Positions 5,808 to 14,413 of a stretch of DNA of 15,597 bases are shown piece after piece. The notes beneath the pieces were generated by a model. The model searched no databases. It saw only the letters and a program-made list of their open reading frames with translations, and had not been told where the DNA came from. This stretch comes from JAEZFI01 sp044508215 (GTDB lineage: Bacteria; Actinomycetota; Acidimicrobiia; Acidimicrobiales; Microtrichaceae), in assembly GCA_044508215.1 (NCBI GenBank), contig JBIQID010000070.1, forward strand, positions 1 through 15,597, read 5' to 3'. Positions within the stretch are counted from its first letter, which is position 1. Each line of letters starts with the position of its first letter. Made by a program: the position numbers and the translations under genes.

Positions 5808-5816
5808 CGACCGCAA

Positions 5817-5844
5817 TAGGCTGCCGCCTTCACGCAACGAGGGG
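5817..5844 (+). promoter_or_regulatory. Promoter and ribosome site of the acyl-CoA ligase gene
   Basis: TAGGCT (5817-5822) is a good -10 box and predicts a leader of about 22 nt. GAGGGG (5839-5844) is a Shine-Dalgarno sequence six bases before the GTG at 5851. These two signals decide the start, against an in-frame ATG at 5779 that lies inside the preceding peptidase gene. Confidence 0.5.
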
Positions 5845-5850
5845 ATTGAC

Positions 5851-7485
5851 GTGGACTTCAACCTGGCAGCCGTCAACGAGGCCGTCGAGGCCGCTGTGCC
5901 CGACCAGCTGTGCATCTCGTCCGCACAGCGCGACCTGACCTACCGCGAGTTCGGGGACCGCACCCGCCGCCTGGCGAACGCGCTGATCGAGCGGGGGTTC
6001 AAGGTGCACGCCGAGCGGGCCGACCTGGCGAACCACGAGTCCGGCCAGGACCACCTCGCCCTCTACCTTCACAACGGGACGGAGTACCTCGAGGGGATGG
6101 TCGGCGCCTACAAGGCCCGGGTGGCGCCGTTCAACGTGAACTACCGCTACGTCGCCGAGGAGCTCGAGTACCTGCTCACCGACTCCGGCGCCCGGGGCGT
6201 GATCTACCACTCGGCGTTCGCACCGGTGCTCGACGAGGTCCGCGGCGCGCTCCCCCACCTCGAGGCGCTGTTCCAGGTGCCCGACGCATCCAGCAACGAT
6301 CTGCTGGACGGGGCCGAGTGGTACGAGGACGTGCTGGCCGCCTCCAGCCCGGTGCTCGCCGACGAGGTCCGCGAGTCGTGGTCGCCCGACGACCTCTACG
6401 TCCTCTACACGGGTGGCACCACCGGCATGCCGAAGGGCGTGCTGTGGCGGCAGGGCGACATCTTCCCGGCGGCGTTGGGCGGCCGGCAGTTCGGCACGAC
6501 CGTGGAGTTCGCCTCGCTCGAGGAGATCGCCGAGAACGCCCGCAACGGCGGGGCGAAGCTGCTGCCCACCGCCCCGTTCATGCACGGCGCCGCCCACTGG
6601 CTGGCGTTCAACGCGTTCACCGGCGGCAACTCCCTGGTGCTGCAGAAGGTGGTGGACCGCCTCGACCCGGAGGACGTCTGGAGCACCGTGCAGGAGCACG
6701 GGGTGAACATCCTCCTCCTGGTGGGCGACGCGTTCGGCAAGCCGCTCGTCGAAGAGCTGGAGACCGGCCGCTGGGACGTCAGCTCGCTCCTGGCGATCGT
6801 CTCCGGCGGCGCGGCGCTCTCGGCCGGGGTGAAGCAGCGCCTGCTCGACTGCCTGCCCACCGCGATGATCCTCGACGCCGTCGGCGCGTCGGAGACCGGC
6901 CAGCAGGCGTCGCAGACGACCGCCGCCGGCCAGGAGGCGTCCACCGGCACCTTCACCCCTGGTCCGGGGATGTGCGTGCTGAGCGAGGACCTCACCCGCC
7001 TGTTGGAGCCGGGCGACGCGGAGATGGGCTGGCTGGGGCAGGCCGGCCGGGTGCCGCTCGGCTACCTCGGCGACGCCGCCAAGACCGCCCGCACGTTCCC
7101 GTCGATCGACGGCGTCCGCTACGCGGTGCCGGGCGACCGGGCGCGGGTGGACGCCGACGGCGTCCTCGAGCTGTTCGGCCGTGACTCGGTGACGATCAAC
7201 TCGGGCGGCGAGAAGATCTTCGCCGAGGAGGTGGAGGCCGCCCTCGCCGGACACCCCGCTGTCAGCGACGTGGTGGTGTGCGGTCGCCCGAGCGAGCGCT
7301 GGGGGCAGGAGGTGGTCGCCGTCGTCTCCCTCAAGGAGGACGTGAGCGACGCTGACCTGCTGGCAACCGCCGAGCGCCACATCGCCCGCTACAAGCTGCC
7401 GAAGGCGATCATCCGGCGGGACGTGATCCAGCGCTCCCCCAGCGGCAAGGCCGACTACCGCTGGGCCAAGGAACAGGCCGGGTAG
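5851..7485 (+). CDS. Acyl-CoA synthetase (AMP-forming), FadD type
   Basis: Activates a fatty or other carboxylic acid with ATP and coenzyme A. The 544 residues include all the core motifs of the ANL superfamily: P-loop YTGGTTGMPKG (186-196), the A5 region DAVGASETG (342-350), the A7 aspartate in PGDRARVD (427-434), the hinge GRDSVTINSGGEKIFAEEVE (443-462) and the catalytic lysine K533 in PSGKADY. The N-terminal section LALYLHNGTEYLEGM and the segment YTGGTTGMPKGVLWRQ are like mycobacterial FadD proteins acting on long-chain or steroid side-chain acids. The exact substrate cannot be told. The gene converges on a FadE2-type dehydrogenase only 18 bp away, which suggests a shared role in acyl-CoA breakdown. 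Confidence 0.9.
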   Translation: MDFNLAAVNEAVEAAVPDQLCISSAQRDLTYREFGDRTRRLANALIERGFKVHAERADLANHESGQDHLALYLHNGTEYLEGMVGAYKARVAPFNVNYRYVAEELEYLLTDSGARGVIYHSAFAPVLDEVRGALPHLEALFQVPDASSNDLLDGAEWYEDVLAASSPVLADEVRESWSPDDLYVLYTGGTTGMPKGVLWRQGDIFPAALGGRQFGTTVEFASLEEIAENARNGGAKLLPTAPFMHGAAHWLAFNAFTGGNSLVLQKVVDRLDPEDVWSTVQEHGVNILLLVGDAFGKPLVEELETGRWDVSSLLAIVSGGAALSAGVKQRLLDCLPTAMILDAVGASETGQQASQTTAAGQEASTGTFTPGPGMCVLSEDLTRLLEPGDAEMGWLGQAGRVPLGYLGDAAKTARTFPSIDGVRYAVPGDRARVDADGVLELFGRDSVTINSGGEKIFAEEVEAALAGHPAVSDVVVCGRPSERWGQEVVAVVSLKEDVSDADLLATAERHIARYKLPKAIIRRDVIQRSPSGKADYRWAKEQAG

Positions 7486-7503
7486 GTCGGGTAGGAGCCC
7501 CTG

Positions 7504-8730
7504 CTACAGCGGCAGGCCGCCGGTCGCGGGCTTGGTGGTGCCGTGGTCCTTGTAGGCGGCGATGGTCCGCTGGGCGATCCGCATCTGGTGGACCTCATCC
7601 GCGCCGTCCGCGAAGCGGGCCCAGCGCGCCTGGGTGGCCATGCCGGCCAGTGGTGTGTCGGTCGAGTAGCCGAGCGCGCCGTGCACCTGGATGGACCGGT
7701 CGATCACCCGGTTCAACATGTTCGCCACGAAGTGCTTCGCCATCGACACCTCGGACGTGAAGTCCATCTTGTTGTCGATCTTGTAGGCGGCGTGCAGCAC
7801 CATGAGCTTCGCCTGGTAGAGCTCCATGGCCGAGTCGGCGATCATCCACTGGATCCCCTGCTTCTCGGCCAGCAGCGAGCCGTGGGCGAACCGGTTCAGC
7901 GACCGGTCGACCATCATGTCGAGCGCCACCTCGGCCTGGCCGATCCAGCGCATGCAGTGCGCCAGCCGGGCGGGGCCCAGCCTCGCCTGGCCGAGGAGGT
8001 GCCCCTGGCCACGACCGCCGAGCATCTTGTCCTTGTGGACGCGGAGGTCCTCGATGACGATCTCGCAGTGGTTGTGACCGCCTGACATCGTCTGGATGTC
8101 GCGGACGTTCTCCCAGCCGTCCGCGGGCAGGTCCACGAGGAACGCCGAGTTGGCCGCCTGAGGGATGTCGGGGTCGTCCTCGGTGCGGGCGATGAGGATC
8201 GCGAACTTGGCGCCGCGCGCGCCGGAGATGAACCACTTGTGGCCGTTGACGATCCACTCGTCGCCGTCGAGGTACGCGTGGGTGCGGATGAGGGTCGGGT
8301 CGCTGCCCGCCACCTCCGGCTCGGTCATCGCGAAGCAGCTGCGAGCCACGCCTTCGCACAGCGGCCGGAGGTAGTCCTCCTTCTGCTGGTCGGTCGCCCA
8401 GTGGAGGAGCGTGTGCATGTTGCCCTCGTCGGGCGCCTGGGCGTTGAGGGCGAACGGCCCCATCCGGGTCTTGCCGGCCTCGGCCGACACCGCGGCCATC
8501 GCCACGTGGCCCAGGCCCATCCCGCCCCACTCCTTCGGCATGTGGGGCAGCCAGAGACCGGCCTCCTTCGCCTTCGAGCGCATCGAGATGATCGCCTCGA
8601 TCCACGCCTTCCGGTCCCAGTCCTCGCGGTCCGCCTGCGCTTCGATCGGTCGCACCACGTCGTCCACGAAGGCTGCGACGCGACCGCGCACCTCGTCGAT
8701 CTCGGGCGGGAAGGAGAAGTCGATGGCCAT
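7504..8730 (-). CDS. Acyl-CoA dehydrogenase, FadE2/ACAD11-like
   Basis: FAD-dependent enzyme that introduces the alpha-beta double bond into an acyl-CoA. The 408 residues contain the substrate and flavin signature CFAMTEPEVAGSDP (132-145), the middle-domain segment WIVNGHKWFISGA (159-171) and the C-terminal QVHGALGYSTDTPL (348-361). Near the C-terminus, FADGADEVHQMRIA places an aspartate (D375) where the medium-chain enzymes have the catalytic glutamate. This DG-x2-EVH pattern is typical of the FadE2 and ACAD10/11 branch. The ATG at 8730 is preferred: a likely -10 box CAGAAT (8743-8738) lies seven bases upstream, and frame extension beyond it only shadows menG. It diverges from menG and converges with the ligase gene. 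Confidence 0.9.
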   Translation of the reverse strand: MAIDFSFPPEIDEVRGRVAAFVDDVVRPIEAQADREDWDRKAWIEAIISMRSKAKEAGLWLPHMPKEWGGMGLGHVAMAAVSAEAGKTRMGPFALNAQAPDEGNMHTLLHWATDQQKEDYLRPLCEGVARSCFAMTEPEVAGSDPTLIRTHAYLDGDEWIVNGHKWFISGARGAKFAILIARTEDDPDIPQAANSAFLVDLPADGWENVRDIQTMSGGHNHCEIVIEDLRVHKDKMLGGRGQGHLLGQARLGPARLAHCMRWIGQAEVALDMMVDRSLNRFAHGSLLAEKQGIQWMIADSAMELYQAKLMVLHAAYKIDNKMDFTSEVSMAKHFVANMLNRVIDRSIQVHGALGYSTDTPLAGMATQARWARFADGADEVHQMRIAQRTIAAYKDHGTTKPATGGLPL

Positions 8731-8737
8731 GCGGGCG

Positions 8738-8759
8738 ATTCTGGCAGCCGCCGTAGGCT
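8738..8759. promoter_or_regulatory. Divergent promoter region (fadE-like / menG)
   Basis: Only 36 bp separate the two start codons. Minus-strand CAGAAT (8743-8738) lies seven bases before the dehydrogenase ATG, and plus-strand TAGGCT (8754-8759) lies seven bases before the menG GTG. Both spacings predict leaderless messages. The boxes are 10 bp apart and do not overlap, unlike the other two divergent promoters in the window. Confidence 0.45.
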
Positions 8760-8766
8760 GGCGCCC

Positions 8767-9468
8767 GTGCTGGACATCGACCCCGACGACCTCCCCACCG
8801 GCGACGAGAAGGTCCGCGCGGTGCGGCAGATGTTCGACACCATCGCCCCCCGCTACGACCTGGTGAACCGGGTGATGACGTTCGGGATGGACGTGGGGTG
8901 GCGCCGGCGGGCCGTCGACGCGCTCGGCCTGGTGCCCGGCTCGGTGGTGCTCGACGTCGCCTGCGGCACCGGCGACCTCTGCCACGTGCTGACCGGCCGA
9001 GGCTTCCGCGCGGTCGGCCTCGACATGTCGCACGGGATGCTCGTGGCGGCCCGGCACCAGTTCTTCTCGGTGCAGGGCGACGCGCTTCGGCTGCCGATCG
9101 CGGATGCGTCCGTCGACGGCGTCACCTGCGGCTTCGCCCTTCGGAACCTGGAGTCGCTGCCCCCGTTCTTCGCCGAACTGGCTCGGGTGGTGCGACCGGG
9201 CGGGCGCATCTCGCTCCTGGAGGTGGCCGAGCCGCCGAACCCGGTGCTGCGCTTCGGCCACGGCGTCTACTTCGGGAAGGTGGTCCCCCTGGTGGGAGGC
9301 CTGCTCTCCGACGGCGCCGCCTACCGGTACCTGCCGCGCTCGGTGGCCTACCTGCCCGAAGCGGACGAGATGGTCCAGATGCTGGTCGACACCGGCTTCT
9401 CCGACGCCCGACGGCGGCTGCTGTCGGTGGGCATCAGCCAGCTGCTCAGCGGCACGCGGGACAGCTGA
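8767..9468 (+). CDS. menG: Demethylmenaquinone methyltransferase
   Basis: Final step of menaquinone synthesis: SAM-dependent C-methylation of demethylmenaquinone at the membrane. The 233-residue protein has the UbiE/MenG signature FDTIAPRYDLVNRVMTFGMD (23-42), the SAM-binding motif I VLDVACGTGDL (61-71), the acidic second-strand residue in GLDMSHGML (84-92) and the late motif RVVRPGGRISLLEVAEPPNP (140-159). The GTG start at 8767 is supported by the -10 box TAGGCT (8754-8759) and by the family alignment, since UbiE/MenG proteins begin about 20 residues before FDxIAxRYD. The stop is followed two bases later by the menF start, forming a two-gene operon. Confidence 0.93.
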   Translation: MLDIDPDDLPTGDEKVRAVRQMFDTIAPRYDLVNRVMTFGMDVGWRRRAVDALGLVPGSVVLDVACGTGDLCHVLTGRGFRAVGLDMSHGMLVAARHQFFSVQGDALRLPIADASVDGVTCGFALRNLESLPPFFAELARVVRPGGRISLLEVAEPPNPVLRFGHGVYFGKVVPLVGGLLSDGAAYRYLPRSVAYLPEADEMVQMLVDTGFSDARRRLLSVGISQLLSGTRDS

Positions 9469-9470
9469 GC

Positions 9471-10688
9471 GTGGCGCCCGCGCTCGAGGCGGCGCAGCGG
9501 CCGCTGGACCGCGCCGACGAGCCCGACGTCAGCGGATCCGACGTCAGGTTCCAATCCGAGCCGGTCCAGCTGTGGGGCTGGGGCGAGGCGCTGCGGATCG
9601 ACCTGCCCGCCCCCTGGCCGGACCACGTCGACCGGGTTGGCGAGGCGCTCGCTGCGATCGAGGTGGACGGTGTCGGCGACTGGCCCGGCTGCGGCCCGGT
9701 GGCGTTCGGCGCGCTGCCGTTCCGGCGTGACGTCGCCGCGCAGCTGGTGGTCCCAGCGGTGATCGTTGGGATCGACCGAGACGGCCGGAGGTGGCGGACG
9801 ACGATCGGTGCAGGAGTGCGAAGAGACGACGCCGAGGACCTCTCGCCCGCTCCAGCGGGCCTCGCCCCCGGCCGGATCGAGGTGGAGGACGAGGTCGGCG
9901 CCGACGCGTGGTGCTCGACGGTGGCAGAGGGGCGACGGCGGATCCAGGCCGGCGCGCTCCACAAGGTGGTGCTGGCACGCCGCCTGACGGTTGTCGCGGA
10001 CCGCTCCTTCGACGCGCGCACCATCGCCGACCGGCTCCACCGAGCGCACCCGAGGTCGCTCCGCTTCCTCGTCGACGGCTTCGTCGGCGCATCGCCCGAG
10101 CTGCTCGTGTCGCGTGCCGGTGAGGTGGTGCGTGCCGAGCCGATGGCGGGCACCACCGCTCGGACCGGCGACCCCGCCGGGGACCAGCGCCGCGCGGCCG
10201 AGCTGCTGGCGTCGGAGAAGAACCGCATCGAGCACCAGATCACGATCGACTCGCTGATCGACGACCTCGTGGGCTGGTGCTCGTACCTCGACGCCGAGCC
10301 CGAGCCGCACGTCGCCGAGGCCGGCCCGGTGCAGCACCTCGCGACGATGGTCGAGGGACGGCTCTCCTCCCCACCCCCGTCGGTGCTCGAGCTGGTCGCC
10401 GCCGTGCACCCCACGCCTGCCGTCGGCGGCTGGCCGAGGGACGCGGCGGTCGCGGCGATCGAGGAGCTGGAGCCGCACGATCGCGACCGCTACGCCGGCC
10501 CGGTCGGCTGGGTGGACGCCGCCGGGAACGGCACGTGGGCGGTCGGGATCCGCTCGGTGATCGTCGACGGCTCACGGGCGGACGTCTGGGCCGGGGTCGG
10601 CGTGGTCGCCGACTCGGAGCCCGAGGCCGAGCTGGAGGAGACCCGCTCGAAGCTGGCGGCGACGCTGGGTTCGGTCGTCCACCTCTGA
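9471..10688 (+). CDS. menF: Isochorismate synthase
   Basis: First step of the menaquinone branch: chorismate to isochorismate. The 405-residue protein has the chorismate-binding fold in its C-terminal two thirds: KVVLARR (165-171, K165 as the probable general base), FVGASPELLV (204-213), EPMAGT (E223), the segment SEKNRIEH (248-255), HPTPAVGG (313-320), YAGPVGW (341-347), and the end motif AGVGVVADSEPEAELEETRSK. The lysine for activating water, in place of an amination or lyase arrangement, and the men context favour isochorismate synthase over anthranilate synthase or salicylate synthase. The GTG lies two bases after the menG stop, and translation is probably coupled. The open frame continuing upstream is a shadow of menG. 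The gene ends 46 bp from the convergent menD stop, with no clear terminator between. Confidence 0.92.
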   Translation: MAPALEAAQRPLDRADEPDVSGSDVRFQSEPVQLWGWGEALRIDLPAPWPDHVDRVGEALAAIEVDGVGDWPGCGPVAFGALPFRRDVAAQLVVPAVIVGIDRDGRRWRTTIGAGVRRDDAEDLSPAPAGLAPGRIEVEDEVGADAWCSTVAEGRRRIQAGALHKVVLARRLTVVADRSFDARTIADRLHRAHPRSLRFLVDGFVGASPELLVSRAGEVVRAEPMAGTTARTGDPAGDQRRAAELLASEKNRIEHQITIDSLIDDLVGWCSYLDAEPEPHVAEAGPVQHLATMVEGRLSSPPPSVLELVAAVHPTPAVGGWPRDAAVAAIEELEPHDRDRYAGPVGWVDAAGNGTWAVGIRSVIVDGSRADVWAGVGVVADSEPEAELEETRSKLAATLGSVVHL

Positions 10689-10734
10689 CAACGCGAAGCG
10701 TGCGCGGCCCTGCGCTCGGCGACGGACTGCTGAG

Positions 10735-12396
10735 CTACCCGACCGCGTCGGCGACGGCGGCTGCGAGCCGCCGGTGGAGCTCCACGTTCGCTGCTCGATC
10801 GGTGCGAACCACCGTCACGAGGCCGTCGGCGCCGTGCGCCTTCGCGAGCCCTTCGAGGTCGACGCCGTGCGGGGTTCCGAAGAGCTGCTCGAACCGCTCG
10901 GGCTCCAGCACACCGGCCTGCGGGAGGAACGAGAAGATCCCTCCCCCGTCGTTGTCGATCACCACGATCCGCAGGTCCACCGGCCGGTCGGCGAGGCCGA
11001 GCAGCCCGTTCGTGTCGTGCAGGAACGCCACGTCGCCGATCAGGAGCGTCGTCGGGCGGCCGGCGAGCGCCACACCCACGGCCGTCGACACGACACCGTC
11101 GATGCCGTTCGCCCCCCGGTTCGCCCTGACCGTCACACCGGCCCTCGGCGGGGCGTACCACTCGAGGTCACGGACCGGCATCGACGAGGAGACCACCAGC
11201 TCGCCGCCATCCGGGACCTCGGCGAGCACCCGGGCGGCCACGGCGGGCTCGCTCGCGGGCTCCTCGGCGAGCACCCGGCCGATCGCTGCCCGGGCCGCAG
11301 CCTCGACCTGCCGCCACCTCCCACTCCAGCCCTCGTCCGGCTCGACGCCCGCCTGCTCGATCGCCGCACGCAGGGCGCTGCACGCAGACAGCACGTCGGC
11401 GTGGAACGACTCAGCGAGGACGCCGTAGGGATCGGGGCAGCGGCCGTGACGGTCGATGCCCAGGTCGACCGCCCCCGACGAGGCGAGCCACTCGTTCGCC
11501 ACCCGCGACGCGAGGAGCCCTCCGACGTGGAGGACCACCTCAGGGCGGAGCGCCTCGGCGGTGGGACCGTGCCGCAGCACGGGGTCGAACGTCGAGACGA
11601 CAGCGGGGTGCGGCACGCGAACGCCCGACATCGCGTCGGCCAGCACCGGCCAGCCGAGCGCAGCGGCGAGGTCGAGCAGCGCCGAAGCGTCCTGCTCGTC
11701 GAGCGCCGCCCTGGCACCGGCCACGATCAAACCACGGCGCCGGAGGAGCGGGGTCACCCGTGACACCGACTCGTCGCGGAGGCCCCACACCGGGGGCGCG
11801 GTGCGTTCGAGCGTCTCGTTCCTGGCCGGCAGCTCACCGGGCTGCCCGACGAGCGGCTCACGGAACGCCAGGTTCAGGTGGACGGGACCGGGGCGCCCGG
11901 ACATCGTCGCCGCCACGCTGTCGGCAGCGAGGTGCCGCCACCCCGCGATCTCCGTCGGGTCGGCCGGACCGGGCTCGACGTACCAGCGCACGCTCGTGCC
12001 GTAGATCTGGCGCTGGTCGATCGTCTGGGGCGCGCCGCAGTCCTGCAGCTCCGGCGGCCGGTCCGCCGTCACGGCGAGCAAGGGCACGTGCTGGTGGTCC
12101 GCCTCGACCACCGCCGGGTGCAGCTCCACCGCGGCGGTGCCGGAGGTGGTGACCACCACCGCCGGCCGACCGGTGGCCATGCCGAGGCCCAGCGCCATGA
12201 AAGCACCCGATCGCTCGTCGAGGTGCACGTGGACCCGCACGTCGGGGTGCTCCGAGAGGGCGACCGCCAGCGGCGTGGAGCGGGAGCCCGGGCACACCAC
12301 CGCGTCGGTGACGCCTTGGTGCACCCACTCGTCGACCAGCGTCGCCGCGAACCAGTTGCCCGGCTCGGGCGACGTGACGGGATCCGACGGGGACAC
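10735..12396 (-). CDS. menD: SEPHCHC synthase MenD
   Basis: Thiamine-diphosphate enzyme joining isochorismate and 2-oxoglutarate to give SEPHCHC, in the cytoplasm. The 553 residues match the usual length. CPGSRSTP (35-42) and LDERSGAF (59-66) are diagnostic, with E61 as the glutamate that activates the cofactor. Also present are ADRPPELQDCGAPQTIDQ (111-128), SSSMPVRDLEWYA (403-415), NRGANGIDGVVSTA (427-440), the cofactor-binding GD near 454-455, and NDGGGIFSFLP (482-492). The start is the GTG at 12396, six bases after the -10 box TAGATT (12408-12403), so the first base transcribed is probably the first base of the start codon. It shares a divergent promoter with menH, which acts on its product. 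Confidence 0.95.
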   Translation of the reverse strand: MSPSDPVTSPEPGNWFAATLVDEWVHQGVTDAVVCPGSRSTPLAVALSEHPDVRVHVHLDERSGAFMALGLGMATGRPAVVVTTSGTAAVELHPAVVEADHQHVPLLAVTADRPPELQDCGAPQTIDQRQIYGTSVRWYVEPGPADPTEIAGWRHLAADSVAATMSGRPGPVHLNLAFREPLVGQPGELPARNETLERTAPPVWGLRDESVSRVTPLLRRRGLIVAGARAALDEQDASALLDLAAALGWPVLADAMSGVRVPHPAVVSTFDPVLRHGPTAEALRPEVVLHVGGLLASRVANEWLASSGAVDLGIDRHGRCPDPYGVLAESFHADVLSACSALRAAIEQAGVEPDEGWSGRWRQVEAAARAAIGRVLAEEPASEPAVAARVLAEVPDGGELVVSSSMPVRDLEWYAPPRAGVTVRANRGANGIDGVVSTAVGVALAGRPTTLLIGDVAFLHDTNGLLGLADRPVDLRIVVIDNDGGGIFSFLPQAGVLEPERFEQLFGTPHGVDLEGLAKAHGADGLVTVVRTDRAANVELHRRLAAAVADAVG

Positions 12397-12402
12397 GCGG
12401 AC

Positions 12403-12412
12403 AATCTAGGTT
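12403..12412. promoter_or_regulatory. Bidirectional promoter with overlapping -10 boxes (menD / menH)
   Basis: Minus-strand TAGATT (12408-12403) and plus-strand TAGGTT (12407-12412) overlap at the two base pairs 12407-12408. Each box ends exactly six bases before a GTG start (12396 and 12419), the spacing expected when +1 is the G of the start codon. Only 22 bp separate the two coding regions, so both promoters must fit there and in the gene ends. Neither side has a Shine-Dalgarno sequence. -35 matches on both sides are poor. Confidence 0.55.
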
Positions 12413-12418
12413 CGCCCC

Positions 12419-13216
12419 GTGAGCCCTCCACCCGCCGGCCGCCTGGCGACGACGCAGATCGGCGACGGGCCTGTCCTCACGCTCCTCCACGGCTTCTCCC
12501 AGACCTCGCGGTGCTGGGGGCCGTTCCTCGACAGGCTCGCCGAGCGCCACCGCTGCACGCTGGTCGACGCGCCGGGGCACGGCGCGTCCGGGGACGTCCG
12601 CGCGGACCTCTGGCGTTCGGGCGAGCTCGTGCTCGAAGCGGCCGAGGGCTCGGTCCTCCTCGGGTACTCGATGGGTGCCCGCATCGCGCTGCACGCAGCG
12701 CTGCTCGACGCCAGCACGGGCGGCGCCGACCGGGCTGGCTCACCGCGCCTCCGGGGGCTCGTCCTCGTCAGCGGGACGGCGGGCATCGACGACCCCGCCG
12801 AGCGCCGTCGGCGCAGGGAGGCCGACGAGCAGCTCGCCGAGCGGATCGAGCGCATCGGCGTCGAGCGGTTCGTGGACGAGTGGCTCGACCTGCCGATGTT
12901 CCAGGACCTGCCGCCTGCGGTCCGGTTCACGGCGGAGCGCAGCACGGGCTCGGCGGACGGGCTCGCGTCGAGCCTCCGGCTGGCGGGGACGGGCACCCAG
13001 GAGCCGCTCTGGGACCGCCTCGGGGACCTCCGCCTGCCCACCCTCGTGCTGACAGGCGAACGGGACGAGAAGTTCACGCAGCTCGGCGAACGGATGACGG
13101 CGGCGCTGTCCGACGCTCGCCACGTGGTCGTCCCCGGCGTGGGGCACAGCGTGCACCTCGAAGCGCCGGACGCTGCTGCCGAGGCGGTGCTGGCGTTCAC
13201 GGCCGCTCTGGGCTGA
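12419..13216 (+). CDS. menH: SHCHC synthase MenH (alpha/beta hydrolase)
   Basis: Removes pyruvate from SEPHCHC, the MenD product, giving SHCHC. The 265-residue alpha/beta hydrolase has the oxyanion motif LLHGFSQT (22-29), the nucleophile elbow GYSMGAR (82-88, S84), the acid D216 in LTGERDEKF and the base H243 in GVGHSVHLE. GYSMGAR together with APGHGAS (51-57) is the pattern of MenH rather than of general esterases. Its promoter neighbour menD supports the assignment. The GTG start is set by the -10 box TAGGTT six bases upstream. It ends 39 bp from the convergent lipase gene, with no evident terminator. Confidence 0.9.
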   Translation: MSPPPAGRLATTQIGDGPVLTLLHGFSQTSRCWGPFLDRLAERHRCTLVDAPGHGASGDVRADLWRSGELVLEAAEGSVLLGYSMGARIALHAALLDASTGGADRAGSPRLRGLVLVSGTAGIDDPAERRRRREADEQLAERIERIGVERFVDEWLDLPMFQDLPPAVRFTAERSTGSADGLASSLRLAGTGTQEPLWDRLGDLRLPTLVLTGERDEKFTQLGERMTAALSDARHVVVPGVGHSVHLEAPDAAAEAVLAFTAALG

Positions 13217-13255
13217 CTGGAGCTCCCCGTCGGCGGCAGATCGAAGGGCCGTGGC

Positions 13256-14413
13256 TCAGCAGTCGTTGCGAGGCGGCGCCCCGGCGTACCGCTCCTCCAA
13301 CCACTGCAGCCCTGGCCCGGGATCGACTGCGGTGATGTGCGTGCCCCGGTCCTGGACGTTGAACGCCACCGGGGTTCCGGCAGCGCAGAGGACCTGCTTG
13401 GTGTGGATCGACTCACCGAACGGCACCACGTCGTCGGACGTGCCGTGCTGGATGAACACCGGGGCCGCAGACGGCGCCGACGTGATCTCGGCGGCGGCGA
13501 GCGCGTCGCGCCAGCCGGGCACGTCGGACATCCGGTTGGGCGCCCGCTGGTCCATCGGCACCTCAGCGGCGATCGCCTCGGTGTCGGGGCACCGCTCCGC
13601 CGACTCGTCGAGCACGCGCTCCGCCCGCTCGACCACCACGGGGCCGGCCACGGCGGAGAGGTCGAGGCGGAAGACCTCCGACCACGAGGCCTGCGCCAGC
13701 ACCGTGAACTGGTAGCGGATCCCGCCAGGGATGCCGACGGCGTCGGTCAGCCACGCACCTCGGCTCGGGCCTGCTGCGTCGACCACGCCGACGATCCCGA
13801 GGCGCTGCATGTCCTCGATCATCTGCGACGCCGCGAGCGCTGCGTGGCCGCCCTGCGAGAAGCCCCAGATGGCCGCCCGCTCCTGGTCGAGCTCTGCGCC
13901 CTCGATCTCACGCGCCGCCGTCAGCGAATCGAGCACCGTTCGGCCTTCCGACGGCCCGTGCAGGTACGGGTGCGGCCCGGGGGTGCCGAGGCCCTGGTAG
14001 TCGGTCTGCACCACGGCGTACCCGGCCGCGATCAGCTTCTCGACCAGCGACACGCTCGACGGGTCCCTCGACGGTGCGCACGCGTCAGAGATCCCGGTGG
14101 TGCCGTGTGCGTAGGCGATCGTGCGGAACCCGCCCTCGGGCGCGTCACCCTCAGGGCGGAACACCAGGCCGGTGACCGCGATCGGCTCGTCCTGCGCTCC
14201 CTGCGACTGGTAGAGGAAGCGGTAGGCGACCATGCCGTCGGGGGAGTTCTCCGCCTCCTGCGACTCGATGAGGCGACCCCGCTCACCCAGGGGGAGCTCG
14301 GCCCTGCGGGAGAGCTCGTAGAGCCGCGGGTCGAAGCCGTCGTCGTCCGAACAGGCGGCTGCCACGACCGCCAGCACGGAGAGGCACGCGAGGAGGAGGA
14401 GAGGACGCTTCAC
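13256..14413 (-). CDS. Lipoprotein alpha/beta hydrolase, secretory-lipase type
   Basis: Predicted exported esterase or lipase. The basic start VKRP, a hydrophobic core (5-20) and VAAAC, with C21 as possible lipidation site, make a lipoprotein signal. The -3 alanine is not the most favoured lipobox residue. The catalytic domain has AHGTTG (102-107) followed by CAPS, TDYQGLGTPGPHPYLHG (137-153), the nucleophile S186 in GFSQGGHAAL, an aspartate in HGTSDDVVPF (323-332) and H359 in DRGTHI. This combination resembles the secretory lipase family known from Candida and many actinomycetes. The GTG start overlaps the menA TGA as GTGA, so it is probably co-translated with menA although no known role in menaquinone synthesis exists for it. 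The length of 385 aa is normal for the family. Confidence 0.85.
   Translation of the reverse strand: MKRPLLLLACLSVLAVVAAACSDDDGFDPRLYELSRRAELPLGERGRLIESQEAENSPDGMVAYRFLYQSQGAQDEPIAVTGLVFRPEGDAPEGGFRTIAYAHGTTGISDACAPSRDPSSVSLVEKLIAAGYAVVQTDYQGLGTPGPHPYLHGPSEGRTVLDSLTAAREIEGAELDQERAAIWGFSQGGHAALAASQMIEDMQRLGIVGVVDAAGPSRGAWLTDAVGIPGGIRYQFTVLAQASWSEVFRLDLSAVAGPVVVERAERVLDESAERCPDTEAIAAEVPMDQRAPNRMSDVPGWRDALAAAEITSAPSAAPVFIQHGTSDDVVPFGESIHTKQVLCAAGTPVAFNVQDRGTHITAVDPGPGLQWLEERYAGAPPRNDC

Noticed and set aside
5779..5850. Longer start for the acyl-CoA ligase
   Set aside because: The ATG at 5779 lies in the end of the peptidase gene and upstream of the -10 box TAGGCT. The GTG at 5851 has a good Shine-Dalgarno sequence and fits the family start.
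7486..7503. Terminator between the ligase and dehydrogenase genes
   Set aside because: The 18-bp gap has no stem longer than four bases. Transcripts probably end inside the opposing gene.
10689..10734. Terminator between menF and menD
   Set aside because: Only short GCGC repeats are present, with no stable stem followed by a T-run on either strand.
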